Positions 44,801-57,600 of a DNA stretch of 64,000 nucleotides are shown piece by piece; the first letter of the stretch is position 1, and every line of letters begins with the position of its first letter. The translations under genes and the position numbers were made by a program. The stretch comes from Enoplosus armatus. Its lineage: Eukaryota > Chordata > Actinopteri > Centrarchiformes > Enoplosidae. The notes under the pieces are model-generated. The model did not search any database and was not told the DNA's origin. It saw nothing but the letters and a program-made list of their open reading frames with translations. The DNA lies in NCBI RefSeq assembly GCF_043641665.1, contig NC_092190.1, forward strand, positions 13,328,048 through 13,392,047. The letters are read 5' to 3'.

Positions 44801-47800
44801 GAGCTGAACTCAAGCTGTGACCAAATTAAAGAAATAAAGAGAATTAAAGAGAAAAGTAGACCTAAAAGTAGATTTGTGTTCACTATGATGCCTCTAGCTC
44901 CCTAATTTTATCTCCGCCACCATCATAAAATCTAAATTATGAAATTATTTCAGCTCAATTACAAGATACAATTTTGGTCAGAGACACTTATGTCAAGCTG
45001 TTGATCGTTTATGTCAAGCTGTTGATCATTTATAGCAATGGCTACACAGTTAGATTTGGCAGAAAAGGCTCTGAGGGAGCTCTCAAAGAATCCAAGCAGC
45101 AATAAGCATTCAGCTGGAAGAACCGATCCGTCCTCAACAAACCTACACGGGTGTTAAATCTTTGTTATATCAACAAAACCAAAAGTTAAGCACATAAGGT
45201 GGAGTTGTGGGGTGGTGGAAGGATCTCAGGCAGCAAACTGAGAAGTGTCACCTGCATGAATTTGATTGGACGTCACTAGTCAGCTGGTAGCCAAGCAGCC
45301 AGTGATTGTGATGCATAAATGAAGCAGCTGATACCAATCAGCTAAAGCAATCACGCCTTAAGTGCTCTGCCTGAACTAATGCTATCCTCCATCACGCCAC
45401 TCTTTAATGTTTGCTTGTAGGCAAAACTGCATCATCCCAATAGATGCTTTATCTTCCCCACAGCAATGCCGGGGTCAAACAATTTCAGTTTTACCTGACC
45501 CAAAGAGATTTGTCCTTCTAACATATGGTGTCTATATTTCATTCTAAAGCTGAAGGCTAAATGCACAGTATGGCACTCCTCCATTCAACTCCCAGAGTTG
45601 GTGGGTTATCTGTCCAGATGGCCACTGAAACGACTGACCGACTTGTATCATCTCAGCTCAGGTGGCAAAATGGACCATGTGCTTTTCCACTGTGTATAAA
45701 ATGGATGCCCAGCCACCCCAGCGGTCATATGGGAGAACCAGCCACAGATCATCACCTCTGGAGCTGGCAGTGTTTTCTCTAAACACGCTTTCACAAGGCA
45801 AATGCTTCCTGACATGGAGCGTGAACCCAAGCTGTCCAGTTGATACTCAACTGATACAGAAATATATTGAAATACCCAGCAACTTTAATGGAACAATAAA
45901 GTAAAATACTGAGAATGGTGGGCGTTTACAGCACAAAGGTTCCATCAGAATAATGCCACAAAACAGTTTTTAGGCTGTGAAGCAGCAGTGTAACATTTCC
46001 TTTCTAATGTGAAACAACAGAATAAATTATAAGGTTAAACAGTGCTACAGATACTGTAACTTTCCTGGCTGACTGTAAATAGTTTTATATGCTGATCCCT
46101 GGGAATAGTAAAAGCAAAAGGTAATTTATTTAGTTGACTGTGCAAATTGGTGTATCAAACATGCTCCTAATGATGTCCTCGTCTCCAGGTTAATAGGGGT
46201 CTGTAAATGTGTGGTTTATGAAGCCAGGCATTTAAGTATCGATAGAGACTGTGGGTCCTGCACATGTGACAGGAAGTGATTAAGCTTCCATTACACAGAG
46301 TTGCTCATCTCTGCACCATTAATGCACTCTAAAGATTTTCCTCTTGTACGCTCCAAATGCACGGTCACAGTTAATGTAAATAGGTGAGCATGACCCTCCT
46401 GTCACCACAGCCTTTCCCTTGAGTACTAACATCAGCATTAATGATGAATCATCCTGCTGTGGAATCTGGCATTTTCGTCTCGTTATCTGACAGGCTGCAG
46501 CTCCCCCATCAACCCCAAAGACACCTCTGTCTTCTGAATCCTATTATCCCTCCTGCGGCAATGTAAAGAGGATCACCAAGCCTTGTTATAAAGCACTTCA
46601 CCATGACACATGTTGTTGACCACAGTTACACCTGTAATGTGCTGCACCTGTGTCAGACAACTGAATAAAGAAATGCATTGTGAATATATAATTTGATGGA
46701 ATATTGTACACCCACACAGTGGGCGTCGTTAGGGCTGGGTGTCCGAGGCTACAGCCCCAAAGATTTCATTTAATTCCCGACCACCCCCAACCCTTGCTGC
46801 TGCCTGTGCATGAAAGTAGAGAGACTGAGGGTGTGGGGTAACGTCCTCTTATATACAAGCTCTGACAGTCCATCCCCTCTTTTGCAATTAAAAACCATAC
46901 ATTTTTAGGATCTGTTGCTGCAATGAGTTTGAGAATCCTCAGCTGCTCTGCAGATGTTAATTCTGTCCAGAGCACTTGTCTTAACATTACTATCAAAAAT
47001 TGAAATCAAATGCAATGTAATAGTCATACAATGCAGTAAAATTAAATGAAATTTAGGCAGCAGTGTTCCAGGCAGAACAGAAGGTACCACCCAAAATATA
47101 TTCAGTGCTCGCACAGCGTTTGGGCGCACACCCTGACCTCAGCCCCAGATGCTTGTCAACTCCTAGAAACACCCTTACACCCACACATGCACACACGGGC
47201 CACTCAAAAGTGTTTTTATTATCGTATGCACCCACACACATACACAATAAAACAACATGCAAAATGCAAGACACAAGTTTCTTTTGTGATAACGCTGCTG
47301 TGCCTCTGTGTGTACCCCTCAAAAAGCACAGGTTCTCTTCGATTCACCACCCTTCCCTCTCCCTTAGTCCCAAAGCTCTGTCATGAAATATGTATTCACA
47401 TTCAATATGTTGGGATCCAGAGTCAACACACTGAACCAAAGGAACAGCCTGCTTCCTTTGCCAATTGCAGAAGTAAGACCTGCTGCTTTTCGCTTCCAGC
47501 CCCTTTTCATCAGCACAGTGCTGTGGATAATTTATGATATAAGTTAAAGCTGTGAGGCACAATTACAGCTGGCCACCGTGAGGCCTTTTGTCTCTATTGA
47601 CCATCAAATGAAGAATGAAAAAAATATCCAGCTTTCCTTGTAACTAGGCTCAAAATTTGATCAGGATTTTGTCTGCATTGAATGCATATTTTTCATATAT
47701 GATAACACAGTGTATGTGTCGCATCATGCAACTTGACTGTGTGTTTGTGCAAGCATGAAGCAGAGAGCCAATAGAGCCGTTTTAGAGACTCAGCAGGAGT

Positions 47801-49236
47801 TCCCCAAGCAGGTCATGGGGAAGGATGATGGGAAAAATACAGCTGTAGGGCTCCCATTACAGGTATAGGATATAGAAAGATAACAGAGGACAAGTGTCTC
47901 TGGAGAAACTCTGTCCAAAAATGTTTTGCCTGTCAGTGCCATGTGAGGTGAAAGAGGCTATTATAAAACCCAGACATTGAAAAAGTAAATAGATCCATTA
48001 TGACTCACTTTGCATAAAAACAAAAAATCTGTCAAAAAACTATTAGCCACAAAACAAAATCCACCGTTTATTTATGCAATTAAATTGCCAGACAGAATTT
48101 CCACATGCACTCAGAAGCCTTATTAATAATAATAATGCTGTTCAGGAGTTCTGGACTAATACATCGTTTCTTTTACCTGACTGTAGCCTCCGAGACAGAG
48201 ATGCTAATTCCAGCCCTGCCCCAGAAATACATCACTTCAAGCAGTTGGCCCTGTGTCCACACAGCAGAGACAAGAATATAATGGACACTCAACATTTAAA
48301 CTAATTCACAAGAACATTCTGACAAGTGACATATTCACTGTCAAAAACATATATGATTTTGGATTTCCAGGTGTCTAGCGCAGTATGTCTCCTCCATCAT
48401 GAAAAGAAACACGACAAGCTACACAATTTAAAGTAAAATCAATACTATCTTCATTCCCTGTGATGCAGCGACAAAGTGATTCATGTCCACATCATCACAG
48501 AAAAAGCTTGCCCCATTTGAAGTGTTGTTCAAGGCGATGTATTCAGTTCAATGGGCACAGTCGCCTAAGATGATGAATGAAAAGAAAAGTGGAGGAAGAC
48601 ATGGTAAATGTTGCACCAAATCTGTGTGTTCTATTCTATTTTCTTTCACCTGAAAAATCAAGGCACAAAGTCTCCGACGCTAATAGAAAGTGACAGAACC
48701 CATGAATAGATCTTGGTGATTCTTGTGTGCTTTATTTGTATTTTCAGTCTAGTCAATACATATAAACCTTCTGCTGCTGCTATTTGGCACTTTTGGCTGT
48801 TAGGGATTGTAGCGATTATGCTTTAAGTCAAAAGTGCATACACAGTCATAATATATGCTTCCACTAAGACATTTCAGCTGTGAGCTTCAGTCTGCTAAGT
48901 GGTGTGCAAATAGAGAAAGTAAATTACCATAATACCACGTTTCTAGCTGTGGTAAAAGGCACCAAGGACATGGAAACATGCGACAAAAATGTGATGAACC
49001 AACAGCTGTTCCTAAATATGATTCATATTAAATTGTGTGAGAGGCCTCCAAAGACATGACATCTGGATGCCCTTTATGATGACTGCATGCTTTGACCCGA
49101 GGCCACATCATGAGGCAAACTTGAGTTAGTGTGTAGTTTCAAGGAACTGTAATTGAGATAAAGCCTCATTCAGTATATGCATGACAAAAACCTATTCGAG
49201 TATAATTATCATTATATTGTTAAACTTACAATAACT
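41831..49236. other. Non-coding DNA upstream of b3galt1, part 3
   Basis: No exon recognised. Contains the repeat at 43694-43999 and a repeat-free, balanced stretch at about 46140-46560 that may be a conserved element. The 163-codon open stretch at 47046-47537 is the longest unexplained one but is low-complexity CA-rich in part and has no recognisable motif. Confidence 0.55.
43694..43999 (+). repeat. Dispersed fish repeat (GGGTTGGGGAGTAG type)
   Basis: Begins CAGGGTTGGGGAGTAGTACA, continues with AGTAGAGTAGCTACTTTTCT and ends with GTAGCTCGACTACTTCAGTT and ATAAAGTAGCC. I recognise the GTTGGGGAGTA start from common fish non-autonomous transposons. No ORF. Confidence 0.6.
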
Positions 49237-49555
49237 AATACCTTTTTGGCCACTCTCATATCTGAAGGTGAGCTTAGTTTAGCATATAGATTGGGAACAC
49301 GGGGGAACAACAAGCCTGGCTCTGTCCAAAGATTTAAAAAAATCAGCTGACCAGCACCTCTAAAGTTCATGTTGTGTCTTGTTTGATTTTTTAACCTTTG
49401 GAGAGAGCCAGGCTAGCCGTTTCCCCCGCTTCCGATCTTTATGCTAAGCCAAATCAACCTGGCTGTAGCTTCATATTGAACAGATAGACATTTGGGTGGT
49501 AATGAACTCATCCTTCAAGTGAGCACATTTCCCCGAATGTCAACTATTCCTTTAA
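49237..49555. mobile_element. MITE-like element with long internal inverted repeat
   Basis: Arms at 49271-49331 and 49396-49450 pair: GGGGGAACAACAAGCCTGGC..TCTGTCCAAAG on the left, and CTTTGGAGAGAGCCAGGCTA..TTTCCCCC on the right. TTTAGCATA on the left and TTATGCTAAG on the right extend the pairing. I recognise the GCTTAGCATAAAGACTGG..GCCTGGCTCTGTCC unit as a widespread fish foldback repeat. Ends near CAACTATTCCTTTAA. Confidence 0.75.
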
Positions 49556-51439
49556 TGTGCACACCTCCATCCGCATAAACAAATCTTTCAGATTTCTGTA
49601 TGTGAAAGGTTCAAAAATCTGGGTGTGATGGGTATCTGACTCAACTGAGAAAATCTATATCCATCACAGCAGGGCAAAGAAAGTCTCATACTTTTCAAAA
49701 GGGAGAGGCTACAGAACTACTGCCAAAAGGAATAACATGCAGAGCACAACAACAGCCTGCCATTCATCAAATGCCAATGCTTCAGGTTCAGAGAAATGTG
49801 GTTTTATGTCAGGAATGAAAGACAATGTTGCTGGTTTGTGTGGCTTAAAGAAAGTGCAAATAACAGGCGCTCCACTGTGTCCTGGTTTGTTTGCAGAGAA
49901 TCAAGACCCAGAATCTTAACCATGTGAGAGATAAGCATGTTTCCAAATGAAATTATTCACCTTTATTTGTCCAGTAGAATTTAACCATCCTTTGTACTTG
50001 AAAATACACATTGCCGTTTGTTTTCGTTTGTCAGTTTGGCTGCACATCTGCGCTTCCCCACAGGAACAGCTAAAATGTACTCTTACTGAGCACAGAGAAT
50101 TTAAGATCCTCTAGAGACACTGTGCCTCTGAGACCTGGCATGAGGTGCATTATTTAGGGTATTTTCAACTGACAATTATGAAAAGCTGCTGTGTGTACTT
50201 TTTCTCCAAACTTTGAAATATGGTTTCTTCAAAATTGGTGACTCTGCAAAGACTAATTTAGGGCAGACTCAGGACAATTACTCAGAATGTTTACTTAGAG
50301 AATTAAAAGTCTATAATGAATCCAAAACCAGGTTATTATACATGAAAACAGACATACATCACATATATTACCGAAGGAAACCTACAAAATAAACCTGAAA
50401 TCACAAAAATATTAGGGAACACATAATTCGCTAAATTTCATAATGAATAAAATCTTGAGAATCTGTCTCCTAACTCCCATTATTATGTGAAAATGTGTCA
50501 AACTAGCAGTTAGATGTGTTGTATCCTGTCACAACCACAGAGGGAACAACTAATGATCCTCTAAGAACAGAGAAAACAGCAGGTTGTTTTCATGCCTGTT
50601 ATAATTATTGCTTATGTTTAGTTGGATTGTGCGCAGTGTCGAAGGAAGTGAGTCTGTGTTTCCATTTCTCCTTGAGTCAAAACAGTCTCTGCCTGTCTCC
50701 ACATTCAGGCTGTGCTCACTGAGTGTGGACCTTTCTCAGTTCAGGGTCAGTAACAATGCTGTTTGCTGAGTGTAGAATATACTCACCAATATTGAACATA
50801 AGTGGGTATAGACCTTTTCCAGACCTGCATGGAATGGAAGTTTTGTTTTATAACAAGAATTGATTTACACATTGTTAAAAATGTTTTATACATGACCCTC
50901 AAACTTTGCTAGTATAAACAGCATTTAGTTTTATAATAGATTAAAACACGTTAGAGTCTGAGTTGGTAGATCAAATTTAATTACTGTGCTTGCTCCTCTT
51001 TCACTTTACTCGCTTGTTGACCTCTCTTTTATGATCTGTTGCTGTTTTTCTCGACAACTAGTTTCACTTTCAGTCTGCCCTCGTGGCTTTCTGTCACAGC
51101 CAAAGTCCCTGTCGCATCAACATGAAGTAGCAGGTAGTTATCATGTCTAGAAGACTGCCTTTACCGGAAAAACAAACCTATTGGTTGTTTGTCTAAATGC
51201 TTAAAACAACCCATGCTTACATTTTTTTAACAAGCGAAACAAAACAGATGCTGTATACCGCCGCAAGAGGTCAGAGGTCGTGGTGGACAGGCATTCAAAG
51301 CATGTGATTTTCACAACGGAGAACAGTTTGTTTCCCGTCTCCTGCTAACAGACTTTGGTGTCTATCAAACATGTGGATGATCTCTCTCTAACCTTAAAGT
51401 GGCTGTAATCGATATTTCTACATTAACAATGTCTCAAAT

Positions 51440-51620
51440 GTGAAAACAATGTGACAATATGAGAGTGGTTGCTCGTAGTGATGAACCTACAGAGATTTAT
51501 CATCTGAATCTGCAGCTCCTCTCAGCTTTATGGAGCTTTACAGTGAGTTACAGCTCATTGTTTAGCTGTCCGGTCTGCAGCTTTGCTGTTCTGGTTCGCT
51601 CTCATTGCTCTTGGTTAACT
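51440..51620 (+). repeat. Dispersed repeat family R, copy 3
   Basis: Contains ATTGTTTAGCTGTCCGGTCT, GCAGCTTTGCTGTTCTGGTT and CGCTCTCATTGCTCTT, matching the reverse complement of 28850-29150 and, more weakly, 19444-19590. Confidence 0.65.
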
Positions 51621-51888
51621 CTCGTAGAGTCGTTTTTCAGACAGACAGCTGTTTTCAGTGAAATAGCTCTTAAAACCTGCTGTACACTACCTGTTCACTC
51701 CAAATGAACGATATGCTGGATGTGTAAAGAAGCAACTGTTTGCTAATAATCACCATATCAACTTAAAGATGATGATATATCAATGTTATGGTCAGAACTT
51801 GCCTCTGCTGCTCACAACTGGCAACCCCCCCTGCATGAAGACTGGGTGACGGCAACATTCACAACAGAGGGTTATGAACAGTACCAGC

Positions 51889-51923
51889 GATAGATAGATC
51901 GATCGATCGATAGATAGATAGAT
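51889..51923. repeat. (GATA)n/(GATC)n compound microsatellite
   Basis: GATA units flank a central block of three GATC units, about nine tetranucleotides in all. Confidence 0.9.
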
Positions 51924-54584
51924 GACATTAATGCAGGATGTCACAGCACACGTCCTTTCATTAACTGAGAGGATAAGCAGAAACAGACAGTAACTACTGC
52001 TCATATCTTGTTGTAATGAAGTCTACCAAAATTACAAATTGTCACACGTTATTAGATTTACTTTTTTCCCATTTTTCTTGAATCGATTCTCCGCGAATGG
52101 GGGAGGTTTACTGTGTTTGAAGCTTAATTAAAGAAGCCAAAAACCATCACTAAAAGGCAGATGGAGCTGCCAAATGCAACGTCTTTACAAATGAACCTAG
52201 CAGCAATTTGTTTCAATCAGACAGATGACTGAAAATGTTGCTAACTTACATTACTATCCTAGGCGTCAGACCTAACCTTATTTAAACCAACCTTTCACAA
52301 TCTGTTTAGATTTCTCCTGTTGTTTAAGTCATAAGAGTACGATTATATCTATGATTATACAGGTAAGTATTCGTGATTCCTCTAAAGCGCAGCTCTACAT
52401 CGTCCAAAAAGGTGTCTCATTATGCAGATAATAATTGGTACTGACAGTCAGTGATGAGTGAAATAGAACTGCAGAGTAATTACAGAAGTAGATTCATCAT
52501 AGTTACTGTCTGTAATTATGTCTTGGCAGTTTTACTGTAATTCAGTGATCAGACAGATTGCAGAGTAGAGGATGTGAAAGGGGCTGCAGAAAATCTTCCA
52601 AAAAAAGATACATCTTAAAATCTTAACGCATTCTCAGTCGGTGCAGTGTTATCATGTGAGCAGATTTCCATATGTAGCGTGAATAATAGGACATATCAAT
52701 ATAGCCTCCTCTGTGTATGCTGCACTGTGTGAAATGGTGATTCTGGCACTTTTCAACATCAAAATCACACTGATGGCTGGCGCGTTTGCTTAAAGTCATT
52801 TCCCTCAGTTGTAAATGGATGCTTTCACTGTGTCTCCCTTTTATCTCACAAAATGTTTTAGTCCAAAGCGTGTGTCCAAACTGCAAGCAAAAATATAACA
52901 GGCAAATACAAAAGAGCAGCTTTTGTTTTGGGTGAATTTTTATTCACGTTTGTTCAAGGCCAAACCACAATTAAGGCCAAAGCAAACTAAAAAGAAGAGA
53001 AAAGACTAAAAACAAGAATATGTCCTTAGAGACCTAAACCTAAGAAACACACAAACACACTCTATACTGTTCTATCACTGCGCAGCTCAGCTTTGTTTAA
53101 CTTGGTTCTCTTGTTCAAATAACAAGGTGTTGCAGTCACGTTGAATCTGTTTTATTTATATATTCCCAAATCCCAGGTTTGTCCCAGAGGACTTCACTGT
53201 ACATCTAGCACTCAGTAAGGAAGATAAGGAAAAAATAAATGAACGTTAACAGGAAGAAAAAAAACATAACAAATCTTGGACGAACCCAAGTTCAGCCACC
53301 ATAGCCAGGTTAAAAACCCTGAGAGTTTTACAAAGTTTCTGCAAAGCCTGTGGTGGCACCGCCTTGGGTAGTTCATTTCAGCTATAGATGGGAGGCCTGA
53401 TGCTGACAGGTGGCACAGTGATATTACACTTTCAACAATGAGGCTTTGAGATACATGCCAGTGGCAAATTGAGCTATGATGCTTTGTTCACCTCTAGCTT
53501 GCAAAAGTAAAGTACAGCCAAACCTCAAAGGCACTTTCTGAGTACTGCTGAACTGGTGCTTTAATGTGGACTTTTTATACTAAGATACGAGAAAAAGTAC
53601 AAGATGGAGTTTATTTCTAAACTTAAGTATAGAAGTGCATGTATGAATTCAAAGAGAACTGACTATCACCATTGTCACTGACCGAATCCGTAGCTTTTAG
53701 CAGAGGAGCTCCCGTTACTGGAGTGGTGTCGTCAGCTCAGATGTGATTCGCATTACATTACTTTCTTGTTACGAGCATATTAAAAGGCCGCGAAAGCCAC
53801 AGAAACATTCGTAATCTGATAACTCGGTCGTAAATAACAAGCTGCTGAGCTGTTAACCTTATGTGCAGTGCTTGTACAGTCTAGTTTTGTACTGAACTGA
53901 ATGTGACAGCTTGGACTGACTGAACGTACTCCTGAACTGAGGACAGTCAGAATACGTATGAACGGTGATGCGTTCACTTACCGCTTATATAGCTTAGGAA
54001 AAACAGTGAACAAACTACATGGTCAGCGACAACAAATCTTGGAACTGAACTGAACAAAGTGATTTGTGATTTCCAGTTCAAACTCAGGATCTCACGACAG
54101 ACTTAATAGGATAGTAATAAATCAAACAGAGGGATTTTCGGTTGTATCACACAGCACATAATGCGAGCAGTAGAAACACATTTCTCTGTGCAATGATGGA
54201 TTGCAGTGAGAGCACTGGCACACTGAGTGTCCCCCAACAGCGTACTGTTAAAGGACCAGTAATTTAATTATAACCTCTCTCTGGCACCTGAGATTGTCTC
54301 TGCATGTAACAAACTTACTCTTAGAGATGCATTCAGAGTTTGCTTTAGTAGATTTCAGCCTACTTTATTGTTCCATATCATTTATCACCTTCATTATGAC
54401 AAAGTATGAAAAGACTTTGTTGCTTGCAGAATACTTTCAAGTACCTTTTCAATATTATGGTTACAATACTTTTCCAATCTCAGTCCTTCGCGAGTCAGTG
54501 CACTTGAGGAAGTAAACATTTCGAACTCTTGTGCAAGACTATTACTTTGTGTAGTTGGTCTTAGAATCTCAGAATGATTTTTAG

Positions 54585-54690
54585 TGGTGCTGAAATGATT
54601 TGTTGATTATTAATTCAGTATTTATTCAACTTACAATTAATCAATGGGAATTTTCATGATTGATTAATAGTTTTTTTGATCAAGAAAAAA
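54585..54690 (-). repeat. Short copy of the AATCGATTAAT-end dispersed repeat
   Basis: GTGCTGAAATGATTTGTTGA followed by ATTAATCAATGGG and GATTGATTAATAG; fits the reverse orientation of the repeat at 1651 and 3307. Confidence 0.45.
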
Positions 54691-57600
54691 AACATTTACT
54701 GGTTAAAAGTTCTGCCATGGGAGTTTTTTTTGTATCATTTTAAATTGAACAGCATTGGTTTTTTTTGACAGCTGGTCCCAGCTGTCAAAAAAGCATAAAC
54801 TGAGCATAAGAAATTATTCCACATCCTTGAGAGCAAAAGCCAAGGCCATTATGAACACAACAAAATATCCTTTATCTACACTTCGTCCTGAAACATCGCC
54901 CTTCTACAAAGCAATTACAGAGGAGCTGCAGGTACTATTTTGGAAGACAAAGGACGGCACCGCAGAAAGGATTTGGGTCTTTGAGCACTTGGACACAGAG
55001 TGATTAACCTTTATCTTTCAACCCGTCCCTGTCAGACATCATTAGTGAGAGGACGCTCACACGAAAAAAGATGGCATGAAATAACAAGGAGCATTATGTA
55101 TGTACACCCTGTTCATTTTGTCACAGAGTTTCACTTCAAACATAGTGAGGGAATGTGCTATGCTAATATAACGTATCAGAACAATATAGTGCTGCACTGT
55201 GCTGCAGTCATAAATTATAGATAAGTAAATGCACTGTAATTAAGCCACACTTTGTAGCCATACATTTCATTTTAAAAGTGCACTTGTAGTGTTTTATTTC
55301 AGGTGTTTTATTAGTGCACCTTTTTAATCATTTTATTATTTTTAACTGTCACAAAAGCAAACAGTTTAGGAAAGCTTTCATTTTCTCACTGCTTTTCCTT
55401 CCCTGGACCTCCATTGTCTGAAAGCTCGGTTCATGGTGACCTCAAAGAGATCATGTCACGACTTGCATTAGACAATATGACTCCATAACCTTATGAGCAG
55501 ACAGGGCCCTACAAATGAGGAAGTTGTTGCAGGTGAATGCAGCTTTCTTTCCACCATGTTATCCCCTAGAGCTGTGCTCATTATAAGCGAGCTGGGCCAA
55601 CACGTCCTCAAAGTGGCCCCTTGGTTAGACCTGCTGGAAGGTGTTCCAGACTATTATTCTATGGATATTATTACTACTTATCCCAGCTGTACTGTATATA
55701 ACAGCTTAATCAGTGCAGTTTCTGTTAAAAGACAGAACTCAGGCTATATGCAACATGAACGACATTCATATTTTTGATTCAGAGATGTTTATATATTAAA
55801 GAAACCTGGCTGATAAGGGTGTTGATTTAAGTGTCCTGCATCTCCTGTAGATCAAAACCCAGTCACAGAAATAGACTATTAGCACGATACACTAAGATCA
55901 ATCTCCATGTACATAAGCATCGACATGGTAACCGTACGCCTTATGACATTTCACATTTACTGAAAATCAATTTTCAATCAAACCTTTCACCGCAGCGTCT
56001 CCTCCTTCTCAAAGACACACAAAGCAGACGCAGGTCGAACAGACAGGAACTAAACCCCATTAAACACCAGAATAAAAAAGGATGCTGAAATGGGGGAGGG
56101 AATATTTACGGCATCTAAAAGGGAGCTTCCACACTAAATCAGGCATTTAGTGTTTCTGCTGCTTGTTGGACAGATCAGCTTATTGTGACATATAGCCTTC
56201 CCACCAAAAACTGTAATTTGCAACTAAGAGAATTATCTGAACTCAATTGTGCTTTGTCACCATATGCACAAATAAAACACTGTGCAAAGAAAGGTCATTT
56301 GTATTCTATTGTGGACTTTGTGTGCAAACGAAAGTGCTCTCCTCCGGGGGCTTGCACTCAGAGTTCAAATAAATTGAACTGCTGACCTCTGTAGCTGCGA
56401 CCAAAGGGATCGCTGGTGATTTAGTGTGTCATCAAAACATAAACAAGGGAATGGAGAAAAAAAGTCAACCCGTGTCTCTTATACCCATACTTTAAGATTA
56501 CATAGGGATCCGTTCAGACTAAAATAATATGCCTGGCACAGGAGCATAAGAAATACTGGATCCTCTGAAAGAATATTATGAATACCATGAATCTCTTTTT
56601 CAATTAAACCATCTCTGGAATATTTATTTGTCTCGAATTGTCTCGAGACAACATTGGCCTGGCATTTCTAAAAAATACAAATTCCAAGTGACTCTTATGT
56701 TTATAGTGTTTTTTTGTAACTTTCTTAATGCAAGTTAGATGACATTTTACCTCTGGGGGCACATCTGTCCAAGTCATGTTTAGTGTAGCGTAGAACAGAG
56801 ACTAAAAAGAAAGGGAAACAACTAGGCTGGCTACGTCAAAGGTGTCTTTCCACATCCCAAAGCCAACATATTTTCATGTATTATCTTCTGTATGTCAGAC
56901 ACACACAGAATAAAGAAATAAGACATTGGCCCTCAGAACGACTCATAACAAGAGATTTGGTCTGTAGTTTCACTTACAAGCAATCTAAGAGAATTTGTGG
57001 CATTCACCAATTTTCTCTGACTTGGAAGACAAACGAAATCCTTGACTGGTCCAGACTTGTCGTACGAGTCATGTACAGATAATCTGCATAGATAGTCTGC
57101 ATAGATAGATAATTTCATCTGATCATAATGCCCTTGATGATACCGAAATAAACTAAAATTAATAATTCTACTGTTTGGTAAAAGTTTTGCGAATGAAACC
57201 TTCGCACACACGGAGCGGAACAGGTAGGTAGACTTATATAGCAATTTTAGGGGCGTTGAGTCTGCTAATGATGAAATCTCACAAACGCACACCTCCTCAT
57301 GAACAGGTGGCATTCATGAGGCTGAAACGAGCAATTTACGACAGGTTTTCAAATGTTTCAAGAGAGTTTGTTGAATCTGACTTGGAACACTTACGAGCAA
57401 GCCTCACAGAAAAAAGACAAGAATACGAAAATGAGGGCCAGCGTGCGTCAACAAGCAGTTAGCTTATTAACATATTGGATATATTTAATGGCTCAACATC
57501 ATGCAACAAATCAGAAGTCCTGTTGGATGTTTTGGGTGCTAGCTCACTAGCTCACAAGATACATGTCACTTTTGGATAACTTTCTTTGGAGCTATTTGAA

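Larger units (their letters stand above)
49556..54584. other. Non-coding DNA upstream of b3galt1, part 4
   Basis: No exon recognised. Contains repeat-family R copy 3 (51440-51620) and a GATA/GATC microsatellite (51889-51923). Confidence 0.55.

Noticed and set aside
47046..47537. 163-codon plus-strand ORF, the longest unexplained one, with overlapping ORFs in other frames
   Set aside because: Rich in His/Thr/Cys from a CA-repeat-like stretch, open in several frames at once, no domain or splice signals that stand out.
54755..55003. 82-codon ORF with moderately protein-like composition
   Set aside because: No motif or homologous family recognised, isolated and AT-rich; insufficient support for a gene.
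57256..57462. 68-codon ORF rich in Arg, Glu and Lys
   Set aside because: Looks helical but lacks any family signature, conserved start context or exon neighbours.
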